A DNA stretch of 64,000 nucleotides, taken from Affinundibacterium flavidum. GTDB lineage: Bacteria; Pseudomonadota; Gammaproteobacteria; Burkholderiales; Burkholderiaceae_D. Positions 7,262-15,130 of this stretch are shown piece by piece. A program made the translations under genes and the position numbers. The notes beneath the pieces are model-generated. The model was not told where the DNA came from, ran no database searches, and saw only the letters and a program-made list of their open reading frames with translations. Position 1 is the first letter of the stretch. Every line of letters starts with the position of its first letter. The stretch covers positions 62,001 through 126,000 of the forward strand of contig NZ_JACOGA010000016.1 of NCBI RefSeq assembly GCF_014284175.1, given 5' to 3'.

Positions 7262-9460
7262 TTACTTGACGAGTGCTTTCCCGCGCGCCACATGCAATTT
7301 TTTATAACTATCAATCAAACGCTGATGTCTATCCAAGCCTTCGAGTTTTGTACTAGTTGGTGTCAATCCGTAAAAGCGAACACTACCATCGACCGATCCC
7401 AGCACTGCATCCATACGCTCATTGCCAAACATGCGACGGAAATTGGTTTCGTAATTTTCTAATCCCAAGTCCTCATCAAGCGTGACTTCGAGGACGACGT
7501 TTAATGCTTGATAAAATAAGCCGCGCTCGACGCTGTTGTCGTTGTATTGGAGGAAGGCTTGCACCAGATCTTGCGCGTCTTCAAGTTGTTCTAAAGCCAG
7601 ATGGATGAGCAGCTTCAATTCGAGTACAGTGAGCTGTCCCCACACGGTGTTCTCGTCAAATTCTATGCCGATCAAGGTGGCGATGTCACTGTAATCGTCT
7701 AGTTCGTTATTTTCCAAACGGTCTAGCAAGGCTTCTAGCGCGTCATCGTCGAGCCGGTGCAAATTTAAAATGTCAGTGCGGAACAGCAAGGCTTTGTTGG
7801 TGTTATCCCAGACCAGATCTTCAACTGGATACACTTCAGAATAGCCCGGCACCAAGATGCGGCAAGCGGTCGCGCCGAGTTGGTCGTAGACCGCTTGGTA
7901 CACTTCTTTGCCCATCTCGGTGAGGATACCAAATAGTGTGGCAGCTTCGTCGGCGTTTGAATTTGCGCCTTGTCCTGAGAAATCCCATTCCACAAATTCG
8001 TAATCAGACTTTGAGCTGAAAAAGCGCCACGACACTACACCGCTGGAATCAATAAAATGTTCAACAAAATTGTTCGGCTCGGTGACGGCATTGCTGACAA
8101 AAGTCGGTTGTGGCAAATCGTTGAGACCTTCAAAACTGCGACCTTGCAATAGCTCAGTCAAGCTGCGTTCCAAGGCGACTTCTAAACTAGGATGCGCACC
8201 AAATGAGGCAAATACGCCGCCTGTACGTGGGTTCATTAAGGTCACGCACATCACTGGGTATTGCCCACCGAGTGAGGCGTCTTTCACTAGCACTGGGAAA
8301 CCTTGCTCTTCCAAGCCTTGTATGCCTGCCAAAATGCCAGGATATTTCGCCAACACGTCTGGCGGTACATCTGGCAGAGCGATTTCGCCTTCGAGAATTT
8401 CACGTTTGACGGCACGCTCAAAAATCTCTGACAGACATTGCACCTGCGCTTCGACCAGCGTATTGCCGGCACTCATGCCATTGCTGGCGAATAGGTTTTC
8501 GACTAAATTGGATGGGAAGTACACGACTTCATTATCAGATTGCCGCACGAAGGGTAATGAACAAATACCGCGTTCGGTATTCCCTGAATTGGTGTCGATC
8601 AGATGCGAGCCACGTAACTCATTGTCGGGGTTGTAAATCTCCAGGCAGTATTCATCCAGAATTTCTTTAGGCAGCGCATCTTTTTTTCCCGCCTTAAACC
8701 ACTTCTCGTTCGGATAATGCACGAACTCGGCATTGGCGATGTCTTCACCCCAAAATGAACCAGCGTAAAAGTGGTTGTTGCTGAGGCGTTCAATATACTC
8801 GCCCAAGGCGGAGGCTAAAGCGCTTTCTTTGGTTGCGCCTTTGCCATTGGTAAAACACATAGGAGAATGCGCATCGCGAATATGTAGCGACCACACATTC
8901 GGGATGATATTACGCCACGAGGCGATTTCAATTTTGATGCCAAGACCCGCTAACAAGCCCGACATATTCGCAATGGTTTGTTCTAAGGGCAAATCTTTGC
9001 CAAGGATATAAGTCGCGGCATCCGCATCTGGATTTAAGGTCAGCAAGGCTTGCGCATCTGCATCGAGATTGTCGACTTCTTCGATGATAAATTCAGGCCC
9101 TGCCTGCACGACTTTTTTGACGGTGCAGCGATCGATAGAACGCAAAATACCTTCGCGGTCTTTGGCTGAAATATCGGCGGGTAATTCAACTTGGATTTTA
9201 AAAATTTGTGCGTAACGGTTTTCCGGGTCAACGATATTGTTTTGCGAAAGACGAATATTCTCGGTGGGGATATTGCGCGTATTGCAGTACAACTTCACAA
9301 AGTAAGCCGCGCATAAAGCCGAAGATGCCAAGAAATAATCAAACGGCCCCGGTGCAGAACCATCGCCTTTATAACGTATAGGCTGATCAGCGATCACCGT
9401 GAAATCATCGAATTTGGCTTCGAGGCGAAGCTTATCGAGAAAGTTGACTTTAATTTCCAT
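7262..9460 (-). CDS. ycaO: OsmC-YcaO fusion protein
   Basis: A 732-residue protein. I chose the ATG at 9460 (MEIKVNFLDKLRLEAKF) with GGAA upstream; an ATG 18 codons earlier adds an unrelated tail. Residues about 1-145 are OsmC-like (PIRYKGDGSAPGPFDYFLAS, ending in IIEEVDN), but the second reactive Cys of true peroxidases is not evident. Residues about 160-580 are YcaO, with SALGEYIERLSNNHF and AEVQCLSEIFERAVK, the Glu-rich motifs that bind ATP and Mg in this family. The C-terminal 130 residues look helical, like the TPR-type tail of E. coli YcaO. YcaO enzymes activate amide backbones with ATP; the E. coli protein helps methylthiolation of ribosomal protein S12. No peptide precursor or partner dehydrogenase is adjacent. 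Confidence 0.9.
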   Translation of the reverse strand: MEIKVNFLDKLRLEAKFDDFTVIADQPIRYKGDGSAPGPFDYFLASSALCAAYFVKLYCNTRNIPTENIRLSQNNIVDPENRYAQIFKIQVELPADISAKDREGILRSIDRCTVKKVVQAGPEFIIEEVDNLDADAQALLTLNPDADAATYILGKDLPLEQTIANMSGLLAGLGIKIEIASWRNIIPNVWSLHIRDAHSPMCFTNGKGATKESALASALGEYIERLSNNHFYAGSFWGEDIANAEFVHYPNEKWFKAGKKDALPKEILDEYCLEIYNPDNELRGSHLIDTNSGNTERGICSLPFVRQSDNEVVYFPSNLVENLFASNGMSAGNTLVEAQVQCLSEIFERAVKREILEGEIALPDVPPDVLAKYPGILAGIQGLEEQGFPVLVKDASLGGQYPVMCVTLMNPRTGGVFASFGAHPSLEVALERSLTELLQGRSFEGLNDLPQPTFVSNAVTEPNNFVEHFIDSSGVVSWRFFSSKSDYEFVEWDFSGQGANSNADEAATLFGILTEMGKEVYQAVYDQLGATACRILVPGYSEVYPVEDLVWDNTNKALLFRTDILNLHRLDDDALEALLDRLENNELDDYSDIATLIGIEFDENTVWGQLTVLELKLLIHLALEQLEDAQDLVQAFLQYNDNSVERGLFYQALNVVLEVTLDEDLGLENYETNFRRMFGNERMDAVLGSVDGSVRFYGLTPTSTKLEGLDRHQRLIDSYKKLHVARGKALVK

Positions 9461-9619
9461 GAGAGTGTTCCAAAAAGACGGCCAAAATAGCGTTAACAGT
9501 GAATTAGCCGCCATTATCCTAGATTACTCCCTTGACCGCTCAAATTCGTCTTTGGATGCATTTGATTATCTGTGTGGCAGCTTGGCACGATGGGCTGTCA
9601 AGTCGTTCTCAGCCTGCGC

Positions 9620-9716
9620 AATAAATGCTTAATGTTACTTAATGCATTGCTTAATGATTGTTTAAGATTGCTCAATGACTACTTAATGACTACCCAATGA
9701 CTTTTAATGTGCTTGA
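9620..9716 (+). repeat. imperfect tandem repeat around CTTAATG
   Basis: Between the OsmC-YcaO gene and the ArsR gene, the core CTTAATG or a one-base variant (CTCAATG, CCCAATG) recurs about seven times at 9-15 base spacing. The last repeats are the most regular (CTTAATGACTAC, then CCCAATGACTTT). The block ends about 35 bases before the ArsR start codon, where the promoter should be. It could be a multi-site operator or simple slippage expansion. Confidence 0.6.
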
Positions 9717-9748
9717 CTTTGCTCTAGCTATCTTTTACATTCAACTTT

Positions 9749-10129
9749 ATGGTTGAATATAAAACGACATCCCTTAATTCGCAAGACGATGCTTGGCTTG
9801 ACGCTTCTTTCACTGCCATGGCAGACCCAACGCGGCGAGCTATTTTGGCGCGACTGGCTTTGTCTGATGCGCGGGTGACGGAAATTGCTGGCGATTTTCC
9901 GATGTCGCTTAATGCGGTTTCTAAGCACATCAAAATTCTGGAACGTGCAGAGCTTGTGCGTCGAACTGTGCAAGGGCGAGATCATGTGCTGTCGCTTAAT
10001 GCGGAGGCGATGACAAGTGCAGCGGAATGGATTGATTATTACCGCCAGTTCTGGCAAGACAGGCTGGCGTCTCTCGATAGTTTCTTCACCCAACAGCAGA
10101 TTCGCGCTAAGAAAGGAAACAAAACATGA
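9749..10129 (+). CDS. ArsR-family winged-helix repressor
   Basis: A 126-residue protein with the ArsR/SmtB winged helix across residues about 20-100. It includes FTAMADPTRRAILARLAL and the recognition helix region MSLNAVSKHIKILERAELV, then the wing RRTVQGRDHVLSL. The metal-binding ELCVCDL motif of ArsR/SmtB sensors is absent; the equivalent place reads DARVTEIAGDF. It therefore belongs to the non-metal subgroup typically paired with AHSA1-type proteins. Its stop overlaps the start of the next gene by four bases (ATGA), so translation is coupled. Repeats lie directly upstream. Autoregulation of the pair is likely. Confidence 0.93.
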   Translation: MVEYKTTSLNSQDDAWLDASFTAMADPTRRAILARLALSDARVTEIAGDFPMSLNAVSKHIKILERAELVRRTVQGRDHVLSLNAEAMTSAAEWIDYYRQFWQDRLASLDSFFTQQQIRAKKGNKT

Positions 10130-10566
10130 CTGCCACGGCCAATGTTCCCAGTATCACCGTCAAACGCAAGATCGCAGCTCCAGCGCAGCAAGTATTTGAG
10201 GCTTGGCTTAATCCGGAATTTTTAGCACAATGGATGCGCCCTTGTTCGAGTAGTACACAACTTTCGGATATCAAAGTTGACGCGTGCGTCGGCGGTGCAT
10301 TTGAGATTATCATGCATGTGGCATCTGGACCGGTTCCGCATACTGGCGTTTATCAGATTATTGATGCACCACGTCAGCTTGTATTTACGTGGAATTCACC
10401 TCATGCAGGGAACCATGATTCACTCGTCACTGTGGATTTTTATGCAGAGGGCGACGCCACTGAAGTGGTTGTGACGCACGAACGTTTGCCAGAGGCGGCT
10501 CGCAACGGGCATATAGGTGGATGGACAGAAATTCTTGAGTCTCTGGCTCAGAAGATCAATACTTAA
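10126..10566 (+). CDS. SRPBCC (AHSA1/START-like) domain protein
   Basis: A 146-residue single-domain protein of the helix-grip type. It opens with SITVKRKIAAPAQQVFEAWL, continues with PEFLAQWMRP, a G-rich strand (ACVGGAFEIIMH), HTGVYQIIDAPRQLVFTW and a C-terminal helix (GGWTEILESLAQKI). This is the standard AHSA1 pattern: a hydrophobic pocket that binds an unknown ligand. Its start overlaps the ArsR stop and has AAAGGAAAC upstream. ArsR-AHSA1 pairs are very common and usually regulate themselves. The ligand cannot be told from sequence. Confidence 0.92.
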   Translation: MTATANVPSITVKRKIAAPAQQVFEAWLNPEFLAQWMRPCSSSTQLSDIKVDACVGGAFEIIMHVASGPVPHTGVYQIIDAPRQLVFTWNSPHAGNHDSLVTVDFYAEGDATEVVVTHERLPEAARNGHIGGWTEILESLAQKINT

Positions 10567-10570
10567 TTCA

Positions 10571-10635
10571 TGCTTAATCAGAGCTAGTCAAAGCGAATCA
10601 GAGCGAATCAGAGCGAATCAGAGCGAATCAGAGCT
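10571..10635 (+). repeat. tandem 10-bp repeat, unit GAGCGAATCA
   Basis: Three exact copies (10601-10630) are preceded by AAGCGAATCA, GAGCTAGTCA and TGCTTAATCA, and followed by GAGCTTAATC, so the period of ten runs for about seven units. It starts five bases after the AHSA1 stop and ends about 30 bases before the next start codon. It is non-coding and looks like recent slippage expansion. The repeats are directly adjacent without spacers, so this is not a CRISPR array. Confidence 0.9.
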
Positions 10636-10664
10636 TAATCAACGATACGGATAGGAAACCTATA

Positions 10665-11012
10665 ATGAAATATCAAGGAAGCTGCCACTGTGGACAAATA
10701 GCCTTCGAGGTAGAAGGCGATTTGACGAATGTCATGTCGTGTAATTGTTCACTGTGCCAACGTAAAGGTGCATTGATGTGGTTCGTTCCCACCCAAGCCA
10801 TGACTTTGTTGACACCAGTGGAGGCGATGCGCACCTACACCTTCAATAAGCATGTGATACAACATCATTTCTGTCCAACTTGTGGCATTCATCCTTATGG
10901 TGAAGCAGCTGCTCCCGATGGACAACAGATGGCCGCGATAAATGTGCGTTGTATCGACGATCTGGATTTATCCAGTTTGACGGTGCAAGAATTTAATGGA
11001 CGTGAACGTTAA
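10665..11012 (+). CDS. GFA-family (glutathione-dependent formaldehyde-activating type) zinc protein
   Basis: A 115-residue protein with the family's cysteine layout: GSCHCGQIAFEVEG at the N terminus, then SCNCSLCQRKGAL, then HFCPTCGIHPYGEA. These CHC, CxxC and CPTCG motifs bind two zinc ions in the Gfa/CENP-V fold. The length is normal. The start has AGGAAA six bases upstream. It follows the ArsR-AHSA1 pair after the 10-bp repeat block, so it could be a third gene of that unit. True formaldehyde activity is proven for few members; most GFA proteins are uncharacterised. It ends before a shared terminator-like hairpin. Confidence 0.93.
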   Translation: MKYQGSCHCGQIAFEVEGDLTNVMSCNCSLCQRKGALMWFVPTQAMTLLTPVEAMRTYTFNKHVIQHHFCPTCGIHPYGEAAAPDGQQMAAINVRCIDDLDLSSLTVQEFNGRER

Positions 11013-11039
11013 TAAATTCGCGTAATTGCGGGTACTCAA

Positions 11040-11082
11040 CTAGGATGGAAAATTTTGTGTTTCCACCCTAGGTAGCATTTTT
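11040..11082. terminator. probable terminator between convergent genes
   Basis: CTAGGATGGAAA (11040-11051) pairs with TTTCCACCCTAG (11060-11071) with one mismatch around an 8-base loop, and six T follow at 11077-11082. It would serve the GFA gene on the plus strand. The opposite hydrolase gene ends inside the T-run. Confidence 0.55.
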
Positions 11083-11957
11083 TATTCGCTACGATGTGGC
11101 GGCGCAATTGTTGGCGTAACTTTTTGCATTTCGCGAATTGCTGCTACGACTAGTTCTGGATTGGCGGTCTGTATAGCATGGTCAGAATCCGCGATGACCA
11201 GTTTTGCATTTGGATATAAGTTGCGGGCGAAACTAATCGTTTGCGGGTCATCATTGACTACCCCAAAATCAACCGCAATCGCAGTCGCTGATTTGGGTAC
11301 ATTGATCAGGCGTATCATGGGTTTGCTATCGATGCTGGGTAGAGCGAGCACTTGTTCACCCGTCGTATGAATTTGATCGATCTCACTTTGCAGTGTGCTG
11401 TTCAAGAAGAGACTTTTTCCTACCCGAGTTAGCCAAGGAAAGTCTTCCGGTTTTTTGATAATTTTGGGATACAAGGCATCTACCATAACGATTCCTTGTA
11501 CTTCATCGGGATAGGTTTTTGCGAACAATTGCATGTATAAACCGCCCATAGAATGACCCACTAAGATGTAGGGCGGTTTGAGATTACGGTGCTGCAGCAT
11601 CTGATGTAACTCAGCGACAATTGTCTGACCATCACGCGGTGAATTGGTTTTATCACTTTTCCCATAGCCGGGGCGATTATAGGCAAATACCGTGCTATCT
11701 TGGCTGACTTCACTGAGCACCTTGTCCCATTTGTTGATGGTCTCTTTCGCGCCATTTTCAAAAACGACGACGGCTTTGGAATTTGGTCGTACCTGTGTAA
11801 AAGCCTCGACCTGACGCCCTTGAAAAGTTTCGGTGACCGAGCCTGCTAAGCTTGGAGTCGTTTGACACGCGGTCATCGATATTGCTACCCCTATAGCGCT
11901 CACCAACAGTAGTTGGAATATCCGTTTTTTTGTGAATCTAAAAGATGATATTTTCAT
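11082..11957 (-). CDS. alpha/beta hydrolase, predicted lipoprotein
   Basis: A 291-residue protein from the ATG at 11957; a GTG six codons earlier is an alternative and neither has a good ribosome site. The N terminus is a lipoprotein signal (KRIFQLLLVSAIGVAISMTAC), so lipidation at that Cys is likely. The body is a standard alpha/beta hydrolase: VVVFENGAKE strand, FAYNRPGYGKSD oxyanion-side loop, nucleophile elbow VGHSMGG with Ser, an acid probably in the VDFGVVNDD region, and the catalytic His in ADSDHAIQ. This suggests an esterase or lipase-like enzyme held at the membrane. The substrate is unknown. The gene is monocistronic. Confidence 0.9.
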   Translation of the reverse strand: MKISSFRFTKKRIFQLLLVSAIGVAISMTACQTTPSLAGSVTETFQGRQVEAFTQVRPNSKAVVVFENGAKETINKWDKVLSEVSQDSTVFAYNRPGYGKSDKTNSPRDGQTIVAELHQMLQHRNLKPPYILVGHSMGGLYMQLFAKTYPDEVQGIVMVDALYPKIIKKPEDFPWLTRVGKSLFLNSTLQSEIDQIHTTGEQVLALPSIDSKPMIRLINVPKSATAIAVDFGVVNDDPQTISFARNLYPNAKLVIADSDHAIQTANPELVVAAIREMQKVTPTIAPPHRSE

Positions 11958-12001
11958 GGAGAAGTTTTGACGCACATAGTTGGCTGCGGCTGATTTAGAG
12001 T

Positions 12002-12086
12002 TAATGAAATATCACCTTAACATTTCATTATCTATTGGCATCGTCTGTATCCGATGAAGCGCACATTTCTGCGATTGAAATGTGCG
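12002..12086. other. two adjacent hairpins upstream of the hydrolase gene
   Basis: TAATGAAAT (12002-12010) pairs with ATTTCATTA (12022-12030), and CGCACATTTC (12060-12069) pairs exactly with GAAATGTGCG (12077-12086). Both lie in the gap between the tdk 3' end and the hydrolase start, both on the minus strand. Neither has a T-run. They may be operators for the hydrolase gene or transcript-end structures for tdk. The remaining 160 bases of the gap show nothing else. Confidence 0.45.
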
Positions 12087-12248
12087 TTTGGAGGGTTTGG
12101 TGGGAAAAAATAAGTCAACTAGTGCGTAGGCACATTGAAGACCTGTCTACGTCTCCCACGTTCTGCTAGTCACTGAGAAATGCCCGGTGTTTAGACCGCA
12201 GTACACGGGGTGTGCCCTTATTGTCTATTCCAGGCTTTTTGGCTACTT

Positions 12249-12797
12249 TTACTGATAAAAACACCGTCCACAAACGTGCTGATAGCGTTCATTCCCACCG
12301 ATATCAATTTGTTCGCCAGCGGTCATGCGTTTGCCTTGGGCATCGACGCGAATATTCATCGTGGCTTTCTTGCCGCAGGTGCAGATGTTTTTTAGTTCTT
12401 CTATGGTGTCGGCCAGTGTCATCAGATAGCCCGAGCCGCGGAAAGGCTCACCCAGAAAATCGCTGCGCAAGCCGTAGCAAATCACCGGTATGCCCCTGAC
12501 GTGTGCGAGTCGGTGCAATTGCTTGACTTGCTCAGGCGATAAAAACTGGGCTTCATCGACCAGAATGCAATTGACGGTGGGAGCATCGGTGAAAAAATCA
12601 AAGCCTGCATCAAAAGTTGCGGCTCCGCGTTGCGGACCAAGGCGCGATGTGATTTTGCCTGTGCCATAGCGATTGTCGATGGCAGCGGTGTATAAGCAAA
12701 CGCTTTGTCCTTGTTCTTCGTAGTTATGAGCGACTTGCAGTAGTGCCGTAGATTTACCGGCGTTCATCGCCGAATATCGAAAATATAACTTTGCCAA
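12249..12797 (-). CDS. tdk: thymidine kinase, type II
   Basis: A 182-residue enzyme that phosphorylates thymidine to dTMP with ATP in the salvage pathway. The start is a TTG at 12797 with AGGA nine bases upstream; the protein must begin MAKLYFRYSAMNAGKST because the P-loop (MNAGKST, residues 11-17) is so close to the end. ILVDEAQFL carries the Walker B acid and the catalytic Glu region. The lasso and zinc parts follow: CTCGKKA and CGRCFYQ supply four Cys for the structural zinc. Length and motifs match E. coli-type Tdk. A small mobile element sits just upstream of the gene. Confidence 0.96.
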   Translation of the reverse strand: MAKLYFRYSAMNAGKSTALLQVAHNYEEQGQSVCLYTAAIDNRYGTGKITSRLGPQRGAATFDAGFDFFTDAPTVNCILVDEAQFLSPEQVKQLHRLAHVRGIPVICYGLRSDFLGEPFRGSGYLMTLADTIEELKNICTCGKKATMNIRVDAQGKRMTAGEQIDIGGNERYQHVCGRCFYQ

Positions 12798-12846
12798 TTC
12801 TGTATTCCTGTCTTGTATTCGTGCTATTACTGACTATTAACTAAAC

Positions 12847-12983
12847 GAGACCTCTGCCCAACCTACTGCGTACTGCGCGGCCGAATTTTGAATCTGCTAT
12901 TTGCAAATGCGTCGCTGTGCTCTAGCACAGGTGCGCTTTTTGATTCAAACTTCGACCGCTCGCGACGGTTGTGCAGAGGTCTC
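12847..12983. mobile_element. MITE-like element, about 137 bp, with TAAAC target duplication
   Basis: The ends are inverted repeats, GAGACCTCTGCCCAACC on the left and the complement of GAGACCTCTGCACAACC on the right (16 of 17 match). The direct repeat TAAAC flanks both sides (12842-12846 and 12984-12988), as expected for a 5-bp target-site duplication. The interior is partly palindromic and too short for a transposase. It must have been mobilised by an enzyme elsewhere. It lies in the 393-base gap between tdk and the Fur-family gene; the rest of that gap holds a TATTAT-type hexamer at 13062 and no gene. Confidence 0.85.
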
Positions 12984-13190
12984 TAAACTAATCATCGATG
13001 ACTTGCTCAATCTGAATGCTATGCAAAGTTGTCATTTATCTGCTGATGTTTTTGCCGGACGTATTATACGGGGGCTTCGCGCTCTCGAAGTAAGGTCCGC
13101 GGGTAGAAGAATTCCACGGGGACTTAGTTTTTGCAACTCAATTGCAATCAAGGCATAATAGAGATCTTGGTATTCCCCATTTTTTGCCTA

Positions 13191-13697
13191 ATGAACATCC
13201 CGATTTCGTCTTCGTCGCCGATGGTATCCGCGACCATGTTAGTGTTGGCTGAGGCCAAACTCAGGCAAGCACAAGTGCGGGTGACGCAGGCGCGCAAAGA
13301 GGTATTGAGTGTATTGCTGGCACAGCAAAGAGCTTTGTCACACACTGAAATGCAAGATGCTTTGCCCGCCATGGATAGAGTGACTTTGTATAGAGCGCTC
13401 GATTGTTTGGCTGATGCGGGGCTGGCGCATAAGATCACCGGGGACGACCGTGTATTTCGATTTAGTACCGGGCATGAACCTGCGCAGCTTGCAAGTAGTG
13501 TGGATAAGATCGCTCAACATCAGCATGGACATTTTCAATGTACGCGTTGTGCCAAGGTTTTTTGCTTAGAACAACCGGACGCCGGGCATACCTTGCGTGA
13601 TCAGTTACAAGCCACATTGGATGCGACTGCTGCTAAAGGTTTTCAGAGCCATGCGATCGAAGTCACGATTAAAGGCTGGTGTGAACGTTGTCAGTAG
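13191..13697 (+). CDS. zur: Fur-family regulator, probably Zur (zinc uptake repressor)
   Basis: A 168-residue protein from the ATG at 13191; ATGs at 13221 and 13236 are alternatives, and no start has a clear ribosome site. The N-terminal winged helix spans about residues 25-95 (RVTQARKEVLSVLLAQQRAL, MDRVTLYRALDCLADAGLA). The dimerisation part has HQHGHFQCTRCAKVFCLE, with the HxHxxFxCxxC zinc site, and ends in CERCQ, a second CxxC. Four Cys in two pairs fit a structural zinc. Assignment to Zur rather than Fur rests on neighbours: a COG0523 GTPase starts 44 bases downstream, followed by a zinc-free DksA and a ZnuD-like receptor. Confidence 0.88.
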   Translation: MNIPISSSSPMVSATMLVLAEAKLRQAQVRVTQARKEVLSVLLAQQRALSHTEMQDALPAMDRVTLYRALDCLADAGLAHKITGDDRVFRFSTGHEPAQLASSVDKIAQHQHGHFQCTRCAKVFCLEQPDAGHTLRDQLQATLDATAAKGFQSHAIEVTIKGWCERCQ

Positions 13698-13741
13698 CAC
13701 TTCTACAAAATTTCTATTTACTTTTCACGACTGATTTCATC

Positions 13742-14815
13742 ATGGCATTAATTCCCACCACGATTTTGACTGGCTTTCTTGGCGCAGGCAAAACCACTTT
13801 ATTGAATCGTATTTTGCAAGAGCAGCACGGCTATAAAATCGCTGTGATCGAAAACGAATTCGGTCAGGAAAATATCGATAACGAGATCTTGGTTCAAGAC
13901 AGCAATGAACAGATCATAGAAATGAATAATGGCTGCATTTGTTGCACGGTACGCGGCGATTTGATCATTGCCTTAAATACGCTGATGCAAAAAAAACTAG
14001 CGGGCGAATTTCATTTTGACCGGGTGATTATTGAAACTACTGGCTTAGCGAATCCTGGCCCGGTGGCACAGACTTTTTTTGTAGATGAAGAAGTCGGCTT
14101 GCATTACATGCTCGATGCCGTGGTGACGGTGGTCGATGCCAAACATGCGATGACGCAACTTGATGAACACGAAGAAGCACAGCGTCAGGTGGGATTTGCC
14201 GACAAAATTTTATTGTCGAAAGCCGACCTAGTCAGTGCAGAAGAAATCGCAGCATTGAAACAGCGCCTGATTAAGATTAATCCACGCGCATCCATCGCTG
14301 CGGTAGATTTTGGCAAAGTCGCGATTGCAGAAGTTTTGGATCTGAAAGGTTTTAATCTGAATGCTAAATTAGAACTTGATCCTGATTTTCTGGCGGCGGA
14401 AGAGCAGGCACATGTGCACGACCATGAGCATGGAGATTGTGATGAGCATTGTAGTCATGAACATCATGCACATCATGAGCATCATGAGCATGTAGATCAT
14501 CATCATGCCCATCACAGCGATGATATTGCTGCATTTGTGTATAAAACGACAAAGCCATTCAATACCGAAAAATTAGATTATTTTCTAGGTGGATTGGTAC
14601 AAGTTTATGGTCCGCGCATGCTCCGTTATAAGGGAGTGTTGTATATGGAACACGCCGACCGCAAAGTCATTTTCCAGGGAGTGCACCAGATTATGGGCAC
14701 TGACATAGGAGGAAAATGGGCTGAAAATGAAATCAAAGAAAGCAAAATGGTCTTTATTGGTAAAAATTTACCGAAAGAGATTTTTATTCAAGGTTTAGAG
14801 CAATGTTTGGTATAA
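13742..14815 (+). CDS. COG0523 (CobW/ZNG1-like) metallochaperone GTPase
   Basis: A 357-residue G3E-family GTPase from the ATG at 13742. The P-loop GFLGAGKT is at residues 11-18. The metal-binding NGCICCTVRGD (CxCC) motif is near residue 63. Switch II reads IETTGLANP, and the guanine-specificity motif is LSKAD near 160. Residues about 222-260 form a very His-rich loop with at least 20 His mixed with Asp and Glu, typical of members that handle zinc. A CobW C-terminal domain follows (FNTEKLDYFLGGL to the end). It lies 44 bases behind the Zur-type gene, probably in one transcript. It likely delivers zinc to client proteins when zinc is scarce. Confidence 0.92.
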   Translation: MALIPTTILTGFLGAGKTTLLNRILQEQHGYKIAVIENEFGQENIDNEILVQDSNEQIIEMNNGCICCTVRGDLIIALNTLMQKKLAGEFHFDRVIIETTGLANPGPVAQTFFVDEEVGLHYMLDAVVTVVDAKHAMTQLDEHEEAQRQVGFADKILLSKADLVSAEEIAALKQRLIKINPRASIAAVDFGKVAIAEVLDLKGFNLNAKLELDPDFLAAEEQAHVHDHEHGDCDEHCSHEHHAHHEHHEHVDHHHAHHSDDIAAFVYKTTKPFNTEKLDYFLGGLVQVYGPRMLRYKGVLYMEHADRKVIFQGVHQIMGTDIGGKWAENEIKESKMVFIGKNLPKEIFIQGLEQCLV

Positions 14816-14843
14816 ACTAGCGCCCTATTGAATTGAAACAGGT

Positions 14844-14976
14844 TAGGACTTACGCAAAACAGACGCTGGCGTCGTTGCGTTCGCCTTGCCGTACAATTGT
14901 ACTGTCATCGGCTCCGTGCCCCCGATTTAAGCATTCGAGGGCAGGCTCTAGTCAGCGCAATTTTGCGCAAGTCCAA
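14844..14976. mobile_element. MITE/REP-like element, copy 1 (degenerate)
   Basis: The left end TTAGGACTTACGCAAAACAG is identical to the left end of the element at 44228. The right end TTTTGCGCAAGTCC is nearly its inverted complement. About 130 bases, non-coding, with a mosaic of short matches to copy 2 (GTTGCGTTCGCCT, GTACTGTC, CGGCTCCG). No target duplication is left, so this copy looks older. It fills much of the 315-base gap between the GTPase gene and dksA. Confidence 0.85.
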
Positions 14977-15130
14977 AGTTTTGACCAACTGTCTCAGTTG
15001 AATAGATTTGTATGCGGAACAAGCGCGCTATATACTTGTCCTTGAGGGGAAGTGTGGGAATGGCATTTCAATAAGAAGAGTGTTCAACCGCACTTGCGTA
15101 TATTAACCTGTTGTATCGAAAGTAAGCGAA

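Noticed and set aside
8070..8636. 188-codon plus-strand reading frame opposite the OsmC-YcaO gene
   Set aside because: It lies wholly antisense to a clearly coding gene, is rich in Ser/Arg/Thr as expected for a shadow frame, and shows no domain.
10571..10640. Possible CRISPR array
   Set aside because: Repeat units are ten bases long and directly adjacent, without spacers, and no cas gene is near.
13000..13190. Zur box upstream of the Fur-family gene
   Set aside because: I found no AT-rich dyad of the known Zur type; only a short near-palindrome around a TATTAT hexamer, which is too weak.
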